64,000 nt of DNA from Winogradskyella luteola (GTDB lineage Bacteria > Bacteroidota > Bacteroidia > Flavobacteriales > Flavobacteriaceae). The notes under the pieces are model-generated. The model worked only from the letters and a program-made list of their open reading frames with translations, was not told the origin of the DNA and made no database searches. Positions 18,840-27,269 of this stretch are shown piece by piece. Location: positions 21,385 through 85,384 of the forward strand of contig NZ_JAGSPD010000013.1 of the NCBI RefSeq assembly GCF_019203985.1, written 5' to 3'. Position 1 is the stretch's first letter, and every line of letters begins with the position of its first letter. The translations under genes and the position numbers were made by a program.

Positions 18840-19895
18840 CTAATATTTGTAAACTATAGCATTAATGTGCATACCAGCTCCAACACTGGCAAAAATGATG
18901 ATGTCTCCCTTAGAAATACTATGGTCTTTTAATTTTTGTTTTCTAATGAGGTCAAAAAGTGTAGGGACTGTTGCCACGGAACTGTTGCCAAGCTTATGAA
19001 TACTCATTGGCATTATACCTTCTGGCACAGGTGTTTTATATAATCTGTAGAAGCGTTTTATAATGGCTTCATCCATTTTTTCGTTTGCCTGATGGATTAA
19101 TATTTTCTTTACATCAGATATATCTATACCGCTATTGTCCAAACAGGTTTTCATGGCTAGTGGTACATTGTTTAAAGCAAATTCATAAATTTTACGACCA
19201 TGCATTTTTATGTAGCGTGTATCCTTGCAAAGTTCTTGATTGTTAGAGTTTCCGAAGTAAAGATAATAGGCTTCATCATAAGTGAAACTGGCGGTTTCAT
19301 GGGTGAGAATACCTACTTCCTCTGTATCTTCTACTATAGTTGCTCCGGCACCATCAGAATAGATCATGGAGTCTCTATCGTGTTTGTCTACTACTCGCGA
19401 AAGTGTTTCGGAACCAATGACCAAACAGCGTTTTGCCATACCAGATTTTATAAACGCTTTGGCTTGTATAACTCCCTCAACCCAACCTGGACAACCAAAA
19501 AGAATATCGTAAGCAACACATTTTGGATTTTTAATTCTTAGGCTGTGTTTTACTCTAGAAGCCAAGCAAGGGAGAATATCACTTTGAATGGTGTCCGCTT
19601 TTACATCACCGAAATTATGGGCACAGATAATATAATCGATTTCTTCTGGATTTACATTGGCATCTTCGATAGCCTTTTGTGCTGCCAAAAAACCAATATC
19701 AGATGAGGTTAGTTGTTTATCTACATAGCGTCGTTCTACAATACCTGTAATAGCTTTAAACTTATCTACAATGACTTCATTAGGATGGTCAATAGAAGAT
19801 CCATCTTGATTTAAAAACTCATGTTGATGAAAATCTTCATTCTTTTCAATACTGCTTGGCACATAACTTCCTGTCCCTGTGATTCTAATTCCCAT
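18840..19895 (-). CDS. 3-oxoacyl-ACP synthase III family protein
   Basis: A 351-residue condensing enzyme of the FabH/KAS III type. The catalytic triad is visible as Cys in LFGCPGWV, His in LIHQANEKM, and Asn in LGNSSVATVP. The ATG at 19895 gives the normal start MGIRITGTGSYVP; the longer frame adds 13 unlikely residues. It could initiate fatty-acid synthesis or act in a special lipid or flexirubin-like pathway; nothing nearby decides this. It starts one base after the proC coding region boundary on the minus strand. Confidence 0.9.
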   Translation of the reverse strand: MGIRITGTGSYVPSSIEKNEDFHQHEFLNQDGSSIDHPNEVIVDKFKAITGIVERRYVDKQLTSSDIGFLAAQKAIEDANVNPEEIDYIICAHNFGDVKADTIQSDILPCLASRVKHSLRIKNPKCVAYDILFGCPGWVEGVIQAKAFIKSGMAKRCLVIGSETLSRVVDKHDRDSMIYSDGAGATIVEDTEEVGILTHETASFTYDEAYYLYFGNSNNQELCKDTRYIKMHGRKIYEFALNNVPLAMKTCLDNSGIDISDVKKILIHQANEKMDEAIIKRFYRLYKTPVPEGIMPMSIHKLGNSSVATVPTLFDLIRKQKLKDHSISKGDIIIFASVGAGMHINAIVYKY

Positions 19896-20021
19896 AGTTG
19901 TTTTATTTCGGTTCAGTAATACGAAACTAACCAATAATAAAGAGTTTTCCTTTATTTACCGAATTAAAAGCGGCATTTTTTTTGAATTGATAATATTTCT
20001 TTAAGAAAAATGAGAAAATAT

Positions 20022-20051
20022 AAAAAAAGCACTCAATCTGAGCGCTTTTTT
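20022..20051 (-). terminator. Rho-independent terminator of gcvP
   Basis: A stem AAAAAAGC-A-CTC / GAG-C-GCTTTTTT with a five-base loop and one mismatch, located 20 bp after the gcvP stop codon. A/T runs on both sides would let it act in both directions. Confidence 0.7.
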
Positions 20052-20070
20052 AAATAATACTTATTAAAAA

Positions 20071-22920
20071 CTAAGCTTCAATATAATCTTCAATCGGCGC
20101 ACAGCTACAAATAAGGTTTCTATCTCCATAGGCATCATCGACACGTCTTACACTCGGCCAAAATTTATTATCTCTTATGTAATCCAATGGAAAAGCCGCT
20201 GCTGCTCTTGTATATGGTAACAGCCATTCGTCTGAAGTTAGCATTTCCATAGTATGTGGTGCGTTTTTTAAAACATTGTTAGGCTCATCTTTTGATGTGG
20301 CATCAATTTCCTTTTTAATGGAGATCATGGCATCACAAAAGCGGTCCATTTCTACTTTGCTTTCACTTTCCGTTGGCTCTATCATCATCGTTCCTGCAAC
20401 AGGAAATGAGACCGTTGGCGCATGGAATCCGTAATCCATTAAACGTTTTGCAATATCTGTAACTTCTATACCATTAGCTTTAAAGGCGCGACAATCTATA
20501 ATCATTTCGTGAGCTGCTCTGCCGTTTTCTCCTGTGTAGAGCGTATCGTAATAACCTTCTAAACGTTCTTTTATGTAGTTGGCATTTAAGATGGCGACCT
20601 CAGTAGATTTTTTTAAACCTTTTGCGCCTAACATCGTTATGTAGCCATAAGATATTATGCAGGCTAGGGCAGAACCAAAAGGCGCAGCTGAAATAGCTGT
20701 GATAGATTGATGTCCACCAGTTTTTACAATGGGGTTTCCGGGTAAAAACGGAACGAGCTGCTCTGCAACACAGATGGGGCCAACACCTGGCCCACCACCT
20801 CCATGTGGAATGGCAAAGGTCTTGTGCAAGTTAAGGTGACAGACATCTGCCCCAATATTTCCTGGGTTGGTTAAACCAACCTGAGCATTCATATTGGCAC
20901 CATCCATGTAGACTTGTCCACCATTATCATGGATGATTTTTGTAATTTCTTTAATGGCTGATTCATAAACTCCATGAGTTGAAGGATAAGTTACCATAAG
21001 TGCCGATAAATTATCTTTATGCAATTCTGCTTTTTCTTTTAAATCCTCAACATCAATATTGCCATTTTCTGAAGCTTTAGTAACAACGACTTTCATACCG
21101 GCCATTACAGCACTTGCAGGATTTGTTCCGTGTGCAGATGATGGAATTAAACAGATATTTCTATGATGGTCTCCACGAGATTCGTGATAGGCTTTTATAA
21201 CCATAAGGCCAGCAAATTCACCTTGTGCGCCAGAGTTGGGTTGTAAAGATGTTGCTGCAAAACCTGTAATTTCAGTAAGTTGATTTTCTAAGGTGTTTAG
21301 CATCAATTTATAACCTATAGGTTGGTCTTCTGGAGCAAAAGGGTGGATATTTCCCCAACTACTCCAGCTCAGTGGTAACATTTCGGATGCTGCATTTAAT
21401 TTCATGGTACAAGAGCCTAAGGAGATCATGGAATGATTTAAGGCTAAATCCTTACGTTCTAAACGCTTAATGTAGCGCATTAATTCTGTTTCAGAATGAT
21501 AGGAGTTGAATACTTCAAAAGTTAAAAAGTCCGATTGACGCTTTAGGTGATTTGGAATGGTTTCAGTAGCTAAAATATTGCTGACTTTGTCTGTCTTGTT
21601 TTCAGTTACACGTTCAAAAATTGAAATGATTTCGTTGAGATCTGATACTGTTGTTGTTTCATTAATTGAAATCGTAACTGTATTTGCGTCTGGATAATAA
21701 AAGTTCACTTCGTTTTTCTCTGCTTCATATTTTACTTTAACAGCATCTGCTTTTATTTGTAGTGTATCAAAATAATGGGAATTGACTTGCTCTAATCCTA
21801 GGCTTTTTAGAGCATTTGCTAATGTTGAAGCAGAATCTTTAACCTTATCGGCAATAAACGTTAGACCTTTGGGGCCATGATACACGGCATACATCCCAGC
21901 CATTACAGCTAATAAAACTTGGGCTGTACAGATGTTAGATGTAGCTTTATCGCGTTTAATATGTTGTTCTCTGGTTTGCAGTGCCATGCGTAGGGCTCTG
22001 TTGCCATTGGTATCTTTGGTGACACCAATAATACGACCTGGTACATCACGCTTGTATGCTTCTTTTGTGGCAAAATATGCAGCATGAGGACCACCATAAC
22101 CCATGGGAATTCCGAAACGTTGCGTGGTTCCTACAACAACATCAGCACCAAACTTCCCGGGTGCTTCAAGTTTAACCAAGCTTAATATATCTGCTGCTAC
22201 TGCAACTTTTATATGTGCTTCGTTTGCTTTTTCAATAAATGATTTTATATCTGTAATCTGACCATTTTTTCCAGGATACTGTAACAACGCACCAAAGTAC
22301 TCATCAGATAGATTGTATTCTGCTTCATTACCAATGACCAACTCTATGCCAATAGGGTTGGCTCTGGTTTCTAATAACGCTATAGTTTGGGGCAGTACCA
22401 AATCAGATACAAAAAACTTATTGACCTCAGCTTTCTTTTGCGCTCGTTCCCTTACAGCAAACAGTAAGCTCATGGCTTCGGCAGCTGCAGTGCTTTCGTC
22501 TAAGAGAGAAGCGTTAGCGATTTCCATTCCGGTTAAATCAATGACCATGGTTTGGAAATTTAAAAGTGCTTCTAAACGGCCTTGAGCGATTTCGGCTTGG
22601 TAAGGTGTGTAGGCTGTGTACCAACCAGGATTTTCTAATATATTACGCTGAATTACAGCTGGTAAATTAGAGGGATGATAACCTAAACCAATATAAGATT
22701 TATAAACTTTGTTGAGTTGAGATAGTTTGTAAATATGGCTCAGATACTCTTGTTCACTCATGGCAGCATCGAGATCTAAATCTTTTTCTAGGCGAATGCC
22801 AGCTGGTATCGTTTCAGAAACCAATTGTTCTATACTTGTAACACCTATGGTGTTTAACATGGCTTTTTGGTCGTCTTTATTTGGGCCAATGTGCCTAAGT
22901 GCAAAAGAGGTCGTGTCCAT
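20071..22920 (-). CDS. gcvP: Glycine dehydrogenase (decarboxylating), P-protein
   Basis: The 949-residue P-protein of the glycine cleavage system, which decarboxylates glycine with PLP and passes the aminomethyl group to lipoylated H-protein. This is the fused, single-chain form: the N-terminal half (GYGGPHAAYFATKE) and the C-terminal half carry the two P-protein modules. The PLP lysine is in LNLHKTFAIPHGGGGPG at about residue 700. A terminator follows and a -7 box lies 29 bp before the start. The H and T protein genes are elsewhere. No glycine riboswitch was seen; the predicted leader is too short to hold one. Confidence 0.96.
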   Translation of the reverse strand: MDTTSFALRHIGPNKDDQKAMLNTIGVTSIEQLVSETIPAGIRLEKDLDLDAAMSEQEYLSHIYKLSQLNKVYKSYIGLGYHPSNLPAVIQRNILENPGWYTAYTPYQAEIAQGRLEALLNFQTMVIDLTGMEIANASLLDESTAAAEAMSLLFAVRERAQKKAEVNKFFVSDLVLPQTIALLETRANPIGIELVIGNEAEYNLSDEYFGALLQYPGKNGQITDIKSFIEKANEAHIKVAVAADILSLVKLEAPGKFGADVVVGTTQRFGIPMGYGGPHAAYFATKEAYKRDVPGRIIGVTKDTNGNRALRMALQTREQHIKRDKATSNICTAQVLLAVMAGMYAVYHGPKGLTFIADKVKDSASTLANALKSLGLEQVNSHYFDTLQIKADAVKVKYEAEKNEVNFYYPDANTVTISINETTTVSDLNEIISIFERVTENKTDKVSNILATETIPNHLKRQSDFLTFEVFNSYHSETELMRYIKRLERKDLALNHSMISLGSCTMKLNAASEMLPLSWSSWGNIHPFAPEDQPIGYKLMLNTLENQLTEITGFAATSLQPNSGAQGEFAGLMVIKAYHESRGDHHRNICLIPSSAHGTNPASAVMAGMKVVVTKASENGNIDVEDLKEKAELHKDNLSALMVTYPSTHGVYESAIKEITKIIHDNGGQVYMDGANMNAQVGLTNPGNIGADVCHLNLHKTFAIPHGGGGPGVGPICVAEQLVPFLPGNPIVKTGGHQSITAISAAPFGSALACIISYGYITMLGAKGLKKSTEVAILNANYIKERLEGYYDTLYTGENGRAAHEMIIDCRAFKANGIEVTDIAKRLMDYGFHAPTVSFPVAGTMMIEPTESESKVEMDRFCDAMISIKKEIDATSKDEPNNVLKNAPHTMEMLTSDEWLLPYTRAAAAFPLDYIRDNKFWPSVRRVDDAYGDRNLICSCAPIEDYIEA

Positions 22921-22948
22921 TCTTTTTTATGCTAAAATTTTTGATATG

Positions 22949-22956
22949 CAAAAATA
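22949..22956 (-). promoter_or_regulatory. -7 box of gcvP
   Basis: On the minus strand this reads TATTTTTG, a perfect match to TAnnTTTG. It lies 29 bp before the gcvP ATG, implying a leader of about 20-25 nt. Confidence 0.5.
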
Positions 22957-23025
22957 CGCATTTAGCCTTTTTATATAGTTAAGGAAACCTAAAGTTTTTA
23001 ACTGAAACTAAGGGTTATTAACATA

Positions 23026-23081
23026 TGAAGTGATTCAAAATTTTTCTTTTTGCTGTAAAACAAAAAGCTTGAATCACTTCA
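23026..23081. promoter_or_regulatory. 13-bp inverted repeat between gcvP and the UbiA-like gene
   Basis: The arms TGAAGTGATTCAA (23026-23038) and TTGAATCACTTCA (23069-23081) are perfect reverse complements, 30 nt apart. A second 7-bp inverted repeat, CTTTTTG/CAAAAAG (23046-23052 and 23061-23067), is nested inside. The right arm ends 5 bp before the -7 box of the downstream gene and contains the only TTG near the expected -33 position. It could be a two-site operator or a cruciform; which one is not decidable from sequence. Confidence 0.5.
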
Positions 23082-23086
23082 ATGCC

Positions 23087-23094
23087 TATTTTTG
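23087..23094 (+). promoter_or_regulatory. -7 box of the UbiA-like membrane protein gene
   Basis: TATTTTTG, a perfect TAnnTTTG match. The next in-frame start codon (GTG, 23099) is 4 bp downstream, so the transcript would be nearly leaderless. The TTG at 23069 is 15 nt upstream, slightly short of the usual spacing. Confidence 0.45.
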
Positions 23095-23098
23095 TAAA

Positions 23099-23932
23099 GT
23101 GGAGATATTAAAACGGATTTTAAATTTTTACATCAACTCTAGTATTCATGTTGCTTTAGCAGTTTATGCTTTAACTTGGATAACAGGCCTTCAGTTTGGA
23201 TTGGATTATGATGAAAATGTACTCTATTTTGTGTTTTTTGCCACTATTACTGGTTATAACTTTGTGAAGTATTTTGGTGTAGCAAAGTTTCACCATAGAA
23301 GTTTGGCGGGTTGGCTAAGGTCTATTCAGATATTTTCATTTTTGGCATTTATAGCTTTGTGTTATTATGCTTATCAACTTAAAACAAACACGCTATTGTT
23401 AATTGGATTTCTTGGTGTAATTACATTTTTATATGCTATTCCTTTACTGCCAATGCATTACTTTAGAGATAATCAAAAAAAATTAAGGGAAATAAGCGGT
23501 TTAAAAATTTATGTAATTGCTTTAGTTTGGGCATTTACTACTGTTGTTCTTCCTCTAACCGATAATGAAATAGATATAAATACAGATGCAGTTATTACGA
23601 GTATTCAACGTTTTGTGTTTGTAATTGTATTAATGCTACCTTTTGAAATTAGAGATCTTAATTACGATAGTGTAAAACTCTCCACAATCCCTCAAAGAAT
23701 AGGTGTGAAAAACACCAAAATTATTGGTATTTTATTATTGATAGTATTTTTCTTTTTGGAATATTTTAAAGATGAAATAGATAGCAAAGCGATAATCTCT
23801 ACTTTAATGATAACTTTGATTGCACTTATGTTTGTGATTTTTTCTAACAAACACCAATCGAAATATTATAGTGCGTTTTGGGTAGAGAGTATACCGATAC
23901 TATGGTTGGGAATACTATTGGTGCTTGGCTAG
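23099..23932 (+). CDS. UbiA-like multi-pass membrane protein
   Basis: A 277-residue membrane protein with about eight hydrophobic segments. The motif FEIRDLNYDS near residue 190 and the loop around PQRIGVKNTK resemble the second Asp-rich motif region of UbiA prenyltransferases, but the first NDxxDxxxD motif is not evident, so catalytic function is doubtful. The frame is open back to a GTG at 23030, yet that segment crosses the inverted repeat and the -7 box; I therefore place the start at the GTG at 23099 (MEILKRILNFYINSS). The 3' end overlaps the convergent small gene by 18 bp. Confidence 0.75.
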   Translation: MEILKRILNFYINSSIHVALAVYALTWITGLQFGLDYDENVLYFVFFATITGYNFVKYFGVAKFHHRSLAGWLRSIQIFSFLAFIALCYYAYQLKTNTLLLIGFLGVITFLYAIPLLPMHYFRDNQKKLREISGLKIYVIALVWAFTTVVLPLTDNEIDINTDAVITSIQRFVFVIVLMLPFEIRDLNYDSVKLSTIPQRIGVKNTKIIGILLLIVFFFLEYFKDEIDSKAIISTLMITLIALMFVIFSNKHQSKYYSAFWVESIPILWLGILLVLG

Positions 23933-24172
23933 TTCTTCTTCAAATTGTTTTTGTAGCTTAGTACGCTCGTCATTCTTCAAACAATCAACATCAGCTTTTT
24001 GCATTACTTCAGTTAATTTGTTATTTCTATTAGAATAAGCTCTTGTAATTCGGCACCAAGAGAGTCTAAGGCCTAATTTAACGCGCTCCCATCCTGTAGC
24101 TTCGCCATATTGTCTTTTGTCACAAATATGATGAGCTTCCTCGCAGCTTATAAATAAAAAACTTTTTCTCAT
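23915..24172 (-). CDS. Small Cys/His protein next to a sigma factor, possible soluble anti-sigma factor
   Basis: An 85-residue soluble protein. Its N-terminal half has the layout CEEAHHIC, about 25 residues, then LSWC, similar to the Cys/His pattern of zinc-finger anti-sigma domains (zf-HC2), but the second Cys of the final CxxC pair is absent. There is no membrane helix. It starts 4 bp after the ECF sigma factor stop codon, the usual place for an anti-sigma partner. Homologous small genes are common next to sigma factors in Flavobacteriaceae; the anti-sigma role is my inference. Confidence 0.7.
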   Translation of the reverse strand: MRKSFLFISCEEAHHICDKRQYGEATGWERVKLGLRLSWCRITRAYSNRNNKLTEVMQKADVDCLKNDERTKLQKQFEEELAKHQ

Positions 24173-24176
24173 TGTA

Positions 24177-24731
24177 TTAAAACCAATTTTTTTGCATGCA
24201 ATCCGCCAGAGCCGTTCTCGCTCTATGGATAATTACCCAGAGGTTAGACGCAGTAATTTCTAATTCATTACAAATAGTTTCGGTGTCGTAACCTAAAATC
24301 GTTTTCATTTTAAAAACCTCAGCTTGCTTGTCGGGTAATTTTTCTAAACAATCATAAATGGCATCACCCAATTCTGAGTTTTCTAGTTTATCTTCTGCCG
24401 TTTTATCAAACGGATCGGCGACTCGCTCTTCTAACCAATCGCCTTCTGCATCGGTATCGCTGTTGTAATTCATTCGTACCTCAGCTTTTCCTTTGTTAGA
24501 ATTGATTTTACGGTAATGGTCTATGATTTTACGCTTAAGAATAGAGATCAACCATGTGCGCTCACTGGCTTCACCTTTAAAGTTTGCCATAGACTTAAGC
24601 CCTGCCAAAAAAGTTTCGGACACTAAATCTTGTGCTGTTACCCTATCACTAACACGAGAAATCGTATAGTTAAACAAGTAATCTGAATATAGTTTTATCC
24701 AGTTATTTGGGTCTAATTGATGCTTAGGCAT
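24177..24731 (-). CDS. ECF-type RNA polymerase sigma-70 factor
   Basis: A 184-residue sigma factor with region 2 (RVTAQDLVSETFLAG, about residues 28-42, and ERTWLISILKRKIIDHYRK) and region 4 (KLPDKQAEVFKMK, then ICNELEITASNLWVIIHRAR, about 133-170), and no region 3, as in ECF factors. It would direct RNA polymerase to a small stress or envelope regulon. A -7 box lies 22 bp upstream of the start. The small Cys/His protein downstream is its likely regulator. Confidence 0.93.
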   Translation of the reverse strand: MPKHQLDPNNWIKLYSDYLFNYTISRVSDRVTAQDLVSETFLAGLKSMANFKGEASERTWLISILKRKIIDHYRKINSNKGKAEVRMNYNSDTDAEGDWLEERVADPFDKTAEDKLENSELGDAIYDCLEKLPDKQAEVFKMKTILGYDTETICNELEITASNLWVIIHRARTALADCMQKNWF

Positions 24732-24752
24732 TAGTCTTTTTCATTGCTTGCC

Positions 24753-24760
24753 CAAAAATA
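24753..24760 (-). promoter_or_regulatory. -7 box of the ECF sigma factor gene
   Basis: On the minus strand TATTTTTG, a perfect TAnnTTTG match, 22 bp before the ATG at 24731. It suggests the housekeeping sigma factor transcribes this gene. Confidence 0.45.
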
Positions 24761-24845
24761 GGATATTAATTTCAGAAAAGCTAGAATGTCAAATTTCAAA
24801 TTCCAAAAATCAAGATTAGGATATGTGTTTTTTTGGTTTCACAAT

Positions 24846-25724
24846 TTATGCCTTTTCTGCACTAATGATGTAGTACCCGAAACTTTTCATGTGTAAACCA
24901 GAAAGTAGGGCGTAAAATGATCCTTTTAGATTGTGAAAACTTTCTCGCTTTATAGATTTAAGGCGGAGTAGCTTTTTTAGAATAAAACCTGTTATAGCAA
25001 AAGGAACATGTAAAACAGAAGGGGCAACTCTAAAGGAAGCGTCTTCTACCTTTATATTTTTAAAACCAAGTTCTTTAAGCTTTTCCTCTATATAGGTGTG
25101 AGTTTCCAATTTTTCTAAACTCCAGTGGTTACAAAGCTTATTGTAAGCATATTTTCCTCCTTTACATAGTTGAGTGTCTTCTTTTTTTAGAAATGCATCT
25201 GCAATAACAAAACGTCCACCGGGTTTTAAAATACGGTGCGCTTCTTTTAGGGATCTGCAGTTATGGCCAGAATGGCATAAGCTTTCTATAGCTATCGCAG
25301 AGTCGAACGAATTTGACTGAAAAGAAGTGTCATTATAGTTTTCTTTTAAAATAATGCCATTCTTACCTTTTAGCATTTCGTTACCTTGATTAACCTGGAA
25401 ATCGGACAACGTCACTCCATAAGCCATTATGTTTTTATAAAGCTTTAGTGCATGTCGCATTGTTGCCCCCATGCCACAGCCTAAGTCGACCAAACGGTTT
25501 TTGGGTTTACCGATTTTAAGACGCTTTAAAACCTCGGTGTTCATTTGGTTGAGCATTTGGTCGCGTTTAAAAGGGTTAGTTTTAAAAGGTATAAAATAAC
25601 CAAAGTGCATGTTGTAATCATTGCTCCAAAATCCGTAATCTTCGGTCGCTTCGTTGTAGAAGTCGATCATTTCTATACGGTTTTGTTCTGAATGATTGTT
25701 TAGGTTTATGGTTTGTGTTTTCAT
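24846..25724 (-). CDS. SAM-dependent methyltransferase, tocopherol/sarcosine MT-like
   Basis: A 292-residue class I methyltransferase of the type related to gamma-tocopherol and dimethylglycine methyltransferases. SAM motif I is LVDLGCGMGATMRHA (about residues 87-101), a post-motif Asp/Glu region is AYGVTLSDFQVNQGNEM, motif II/III is FDSAIAIESLCHSGH and LKPGGRFVIADAF. It begins 4 bp after the desaturase stop and is therefore in one transcript with desaturase and GbsR regulator. A lipid or quinone-like substrate is plausible from that context but not shown. Confidence 0.85.
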   Translation of the reverse strand: MKTQTINLNNHSEQNRIEMIDFYNEATEDYGFWSNDYNMHFGYFIPFKTNPFKRDQMLNQMNTEVLKRLKIGKPKNRLVDLGCGMGATMRHALKLYKNIMAYGVTLSDFQVNQGNEMLKGKNGIILKENYNDTSFQSNSFDSAIAIESLCHSGHNCRSLKEAHRILKPGGRFVIADAFLKKEDTQLCKGGKYAYNKLCNHWSLEKLETHTYIEEKLKELGFKNIKVEDASFRVAPSVLHVPFAITGFILKKLLRLKSIKRESFHNLKGSFYALLSGLHMKSFGYYIISAEKA

Positions 25725-25728
25725 GATA

Positions 25729-26622
25729 TTATAATTTAGGTAGTTTCCAGTTTGTTTTTTCGAAAGGAATAGCCGTGGGTTTTAAATTTCCTTTTTGACT
25801 TTTTACATTTTTTATAATCTTAAACTTGATTAAAAACCATACTATTACCCAACCGAAATCAATTTCATACCATTTAGTAGAAAACTTTGCAGAAGTAGGA
25901 TGTGAATGATGATTATTGTGAAATCCTTCACCAAATGAAATTAAGCCAAGTAGAATATCATTATATCCACTTTCATCAGCACCTTGTATACGATGTCTTG
26001 AATACCCATATTTATGTGAAGCATAACCAATATACCAATGACCTAATATGATAACAGAAGTTCTTAAACATGTTGCTATGAGCATACTATTTATGCCAAT
26101 AATCAAGTAGAGCACAATCATGAAAAAGAGATAATTTAAGTACCATGTTTTATGAAGCCATAATATTGTTGAATCATTCAAATCTTCTTTTGGAATATTG
26201 TAACGATTTATATCTTTTGGTATAAAAGTTAAATGAAGGTTCCAGTAAAAGTCTGTTATTAGTGAATGTTTATACTGAAAATATTTTGGGCAATCCAATC
26301 TGTTTTGCCAATAATCTCTATAATAATGTTGCTTTAGCCAATTTAAAGGGCTTCCTAAACCTGTTAGTACAAAAAGATATAAACTAATATTTCTAAATAC
26401 TTTGCTGGTTTTATATGATTTATGAATAATACCTCTATGTAAACCAACCGAATGACCAATTCCTACTGTTAGGAATAGTAAAACTATATTTAGAGTTACA
26501 TCACTCAAACTAACAAGTGAGTAATCAATAAATATAATGGGAAATAGCATTAGGTATAACCAAATAGATTTTTTCCAAGAAAAATTAATGTTTCCATAAG
26601 GTGTTTTAAGTATATAATTCAT
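25729..26622 (-). CDS. Fatty-acid desaturase family membrane protein with unusual second His box
   Basis: A 297-residue membrane protein with about four to five hydrophobic helices. The first His box is HRGIIH (about residues 62-67), and the third is HNNHHSHP (about 238-245), both as in delta-9 acyl desaturases. At the place of the second box (HxxHH) it instead has KQHYYRDYWQN, so some iron ligands differ. The family probably binds a di-iron centre and oxidises acyl chains, but the exact reaction is unknown. It lies between the GbsR regulator (60 bp upstream) and the methyltransferase (4 bp downstream). Confidence 0.82.
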   Translation of the reverse strand: MNYILKTPYGNINFSWKKSIWLYLMLFPIIFIDYSLVSLSDVTLNIVLLFLTVGIGHSVGLHRGIIHKSYKTSKVFRNISLYLFVLTGLGSPLNWLKQHYYRDYWQNRLDCPKYFQYKHSLITDFYWNLHLTFIPKDINRYNIPKEDLNDSTILWLHKTWYLNYLFFMIVLYLIIGINSMLIATCLRTSVIILGHWYIGYASHKYGYSRHRIQGADESGYNDILLGLISFGEGFHNNHHSHPTSAKFSTKWYEIDFGWVIVWFLIKFKIIKNVKSQKGNLKPTAIPFEKTNWKLPKL

Positions 26623-26638
26623 AATTCTTTTATTTTAG

Positions 26639-26662
26639 AACTTTCAGAAAATATTGAAAGTT
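26639..26662. promoter_or_regulatory. Candidate GbsR operator ahead of the desaturase gene
   Basis: The inverted repeat AACTTTCA - 8 nt - TGAAAGTT lies 17 bp before the desaturase ATG (minus strand). It matches the palindrome upstream of the regulator gene (27212-27235) at 20 of 24 positions, which supports a shared binding site. Confidence 0.55.
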
Positions 26663-26682
26663 TAGTTCAAAAAATATATTAA

Positions 26683-27186
26683 CTATTTCATCAGCTTTAA
26701 AACCGATTTCGTAAGCCAATTTTGCTTCTGATTAACAAGCTTATTCATTAAGGTGTCCAAATCGTCCGTTAAATCTTTTAAAGCTTTAGTTTGTATAATC
26801 AGCTCCTTTGTTTTTTCGGTACCATCATCTTTTATAGAAGAAACTTCCTCCAAAACTTTAATAACAGGTTTTATCTCTCGTCTACTACGCTCTTTGGCAA
26901 CAATTCGTGCCAATTCCTGTACATCCTTTTCAGTGGTAAAAAACTCTTTGCGTTCACCAGAAACCAAAACCTTGGTTACAATGCCCCAGTCCATAAGCTG
27001 TCTTAGATTCATGCTCGTATTACCACGGGAAATTTTAAGATCGTGCATAATGTCTTCCATTGACAAGGGTTTGGTGGAAATAAAAAGCAGAGCTTGTATC
27101 TGAGCCATAGCCTTGTTAATTCCCCATAACGAACCTAGACTTCCCCAAGTACTTATGAACTTTTCTTTTGCTTCTATGTATTCCAT
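26683..27186 (-). CDS. GbsR/MarR-family transcriptional regulator
   Basis: A 167-residue winged-helix regulator of the GbsR type. The DNA-binding region reads MAQIQALLFISTKPLS then MEDIMHDLKISRGNTSMNLR (about residues 24-58), followed by a wing GIVTKVLVSGERKEFF and a C-terminal helical dimerisation region. GbsR regulators in other bacteria control osmoprotectant or lipid genes. The palindrome overlapping its own predicted -33 box suggests autoregulation, and the related site downstream suggests that the desaturase/methyltransferase genes are its targets. Confidence 0.88.
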   Translation of the reverse strand: MEYIEAKEKFISTWGSLGSLWGINKAMAQIQALLFISTKPLSMEDIMHDLKISRGNTSMNLRQLMDWGIVTKVLVSGERKEFFTTEKDVQELARIVAKERSRREIKPVIKVLEEVSSIKDDGTEKTKELIIQTKALKDLTDDLDTLMNKLVNQKQNWLTKSVLKLMK

Positions 27187-27191
27187 ATATA

Positions 27192-27220
27192 CAAATATAC
27201 AATAATTTTTAAACTTTCAA
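27192..27220 (-). promoter_or_regulatory. Promoter of the GbsR-type regulator gene
   Basis: On the minus strand a TTG (27220-27218) is followed by 18 nt and TATATTTG (27199-27192), matching the Bacteroidetes consensus. The start codon at 27186 is 5 bp after the -7 box, so the mRNA would be leaderless. Confidence 0.6.
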
Positions 27221-27235
27221 TAATTATTGAAATTT
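27212..27235. promoter_or_regulatory. Candidate GbsR autoregulatory operator
   Basis: TTTCAATAATTATTGAAA (27215-27232) is a perfect 18-bp palindrome inside a 24-bp site that is shared with the desaturase upstream region. It covers the predicted -33 TTG of the regulator gene, the expected position for a repressor site. Confidence 0.6.
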
Positions 27236-27269
27236 TGTTTTTTGATTGCATTTAGATAAAGTTAGTTGA

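Noticed and set aside
22921..23025. Possible glycine riboswitch ahead of gcvP
   Set aside because: The predicted leader is only about 20-25 nt, and no aptamer-like helices or conserved motifs are present.
26753..27103. Open frame antisense to the GbsR regulator
   Set aside because: Shadow frame with Ser-rich translation and no own promoter.
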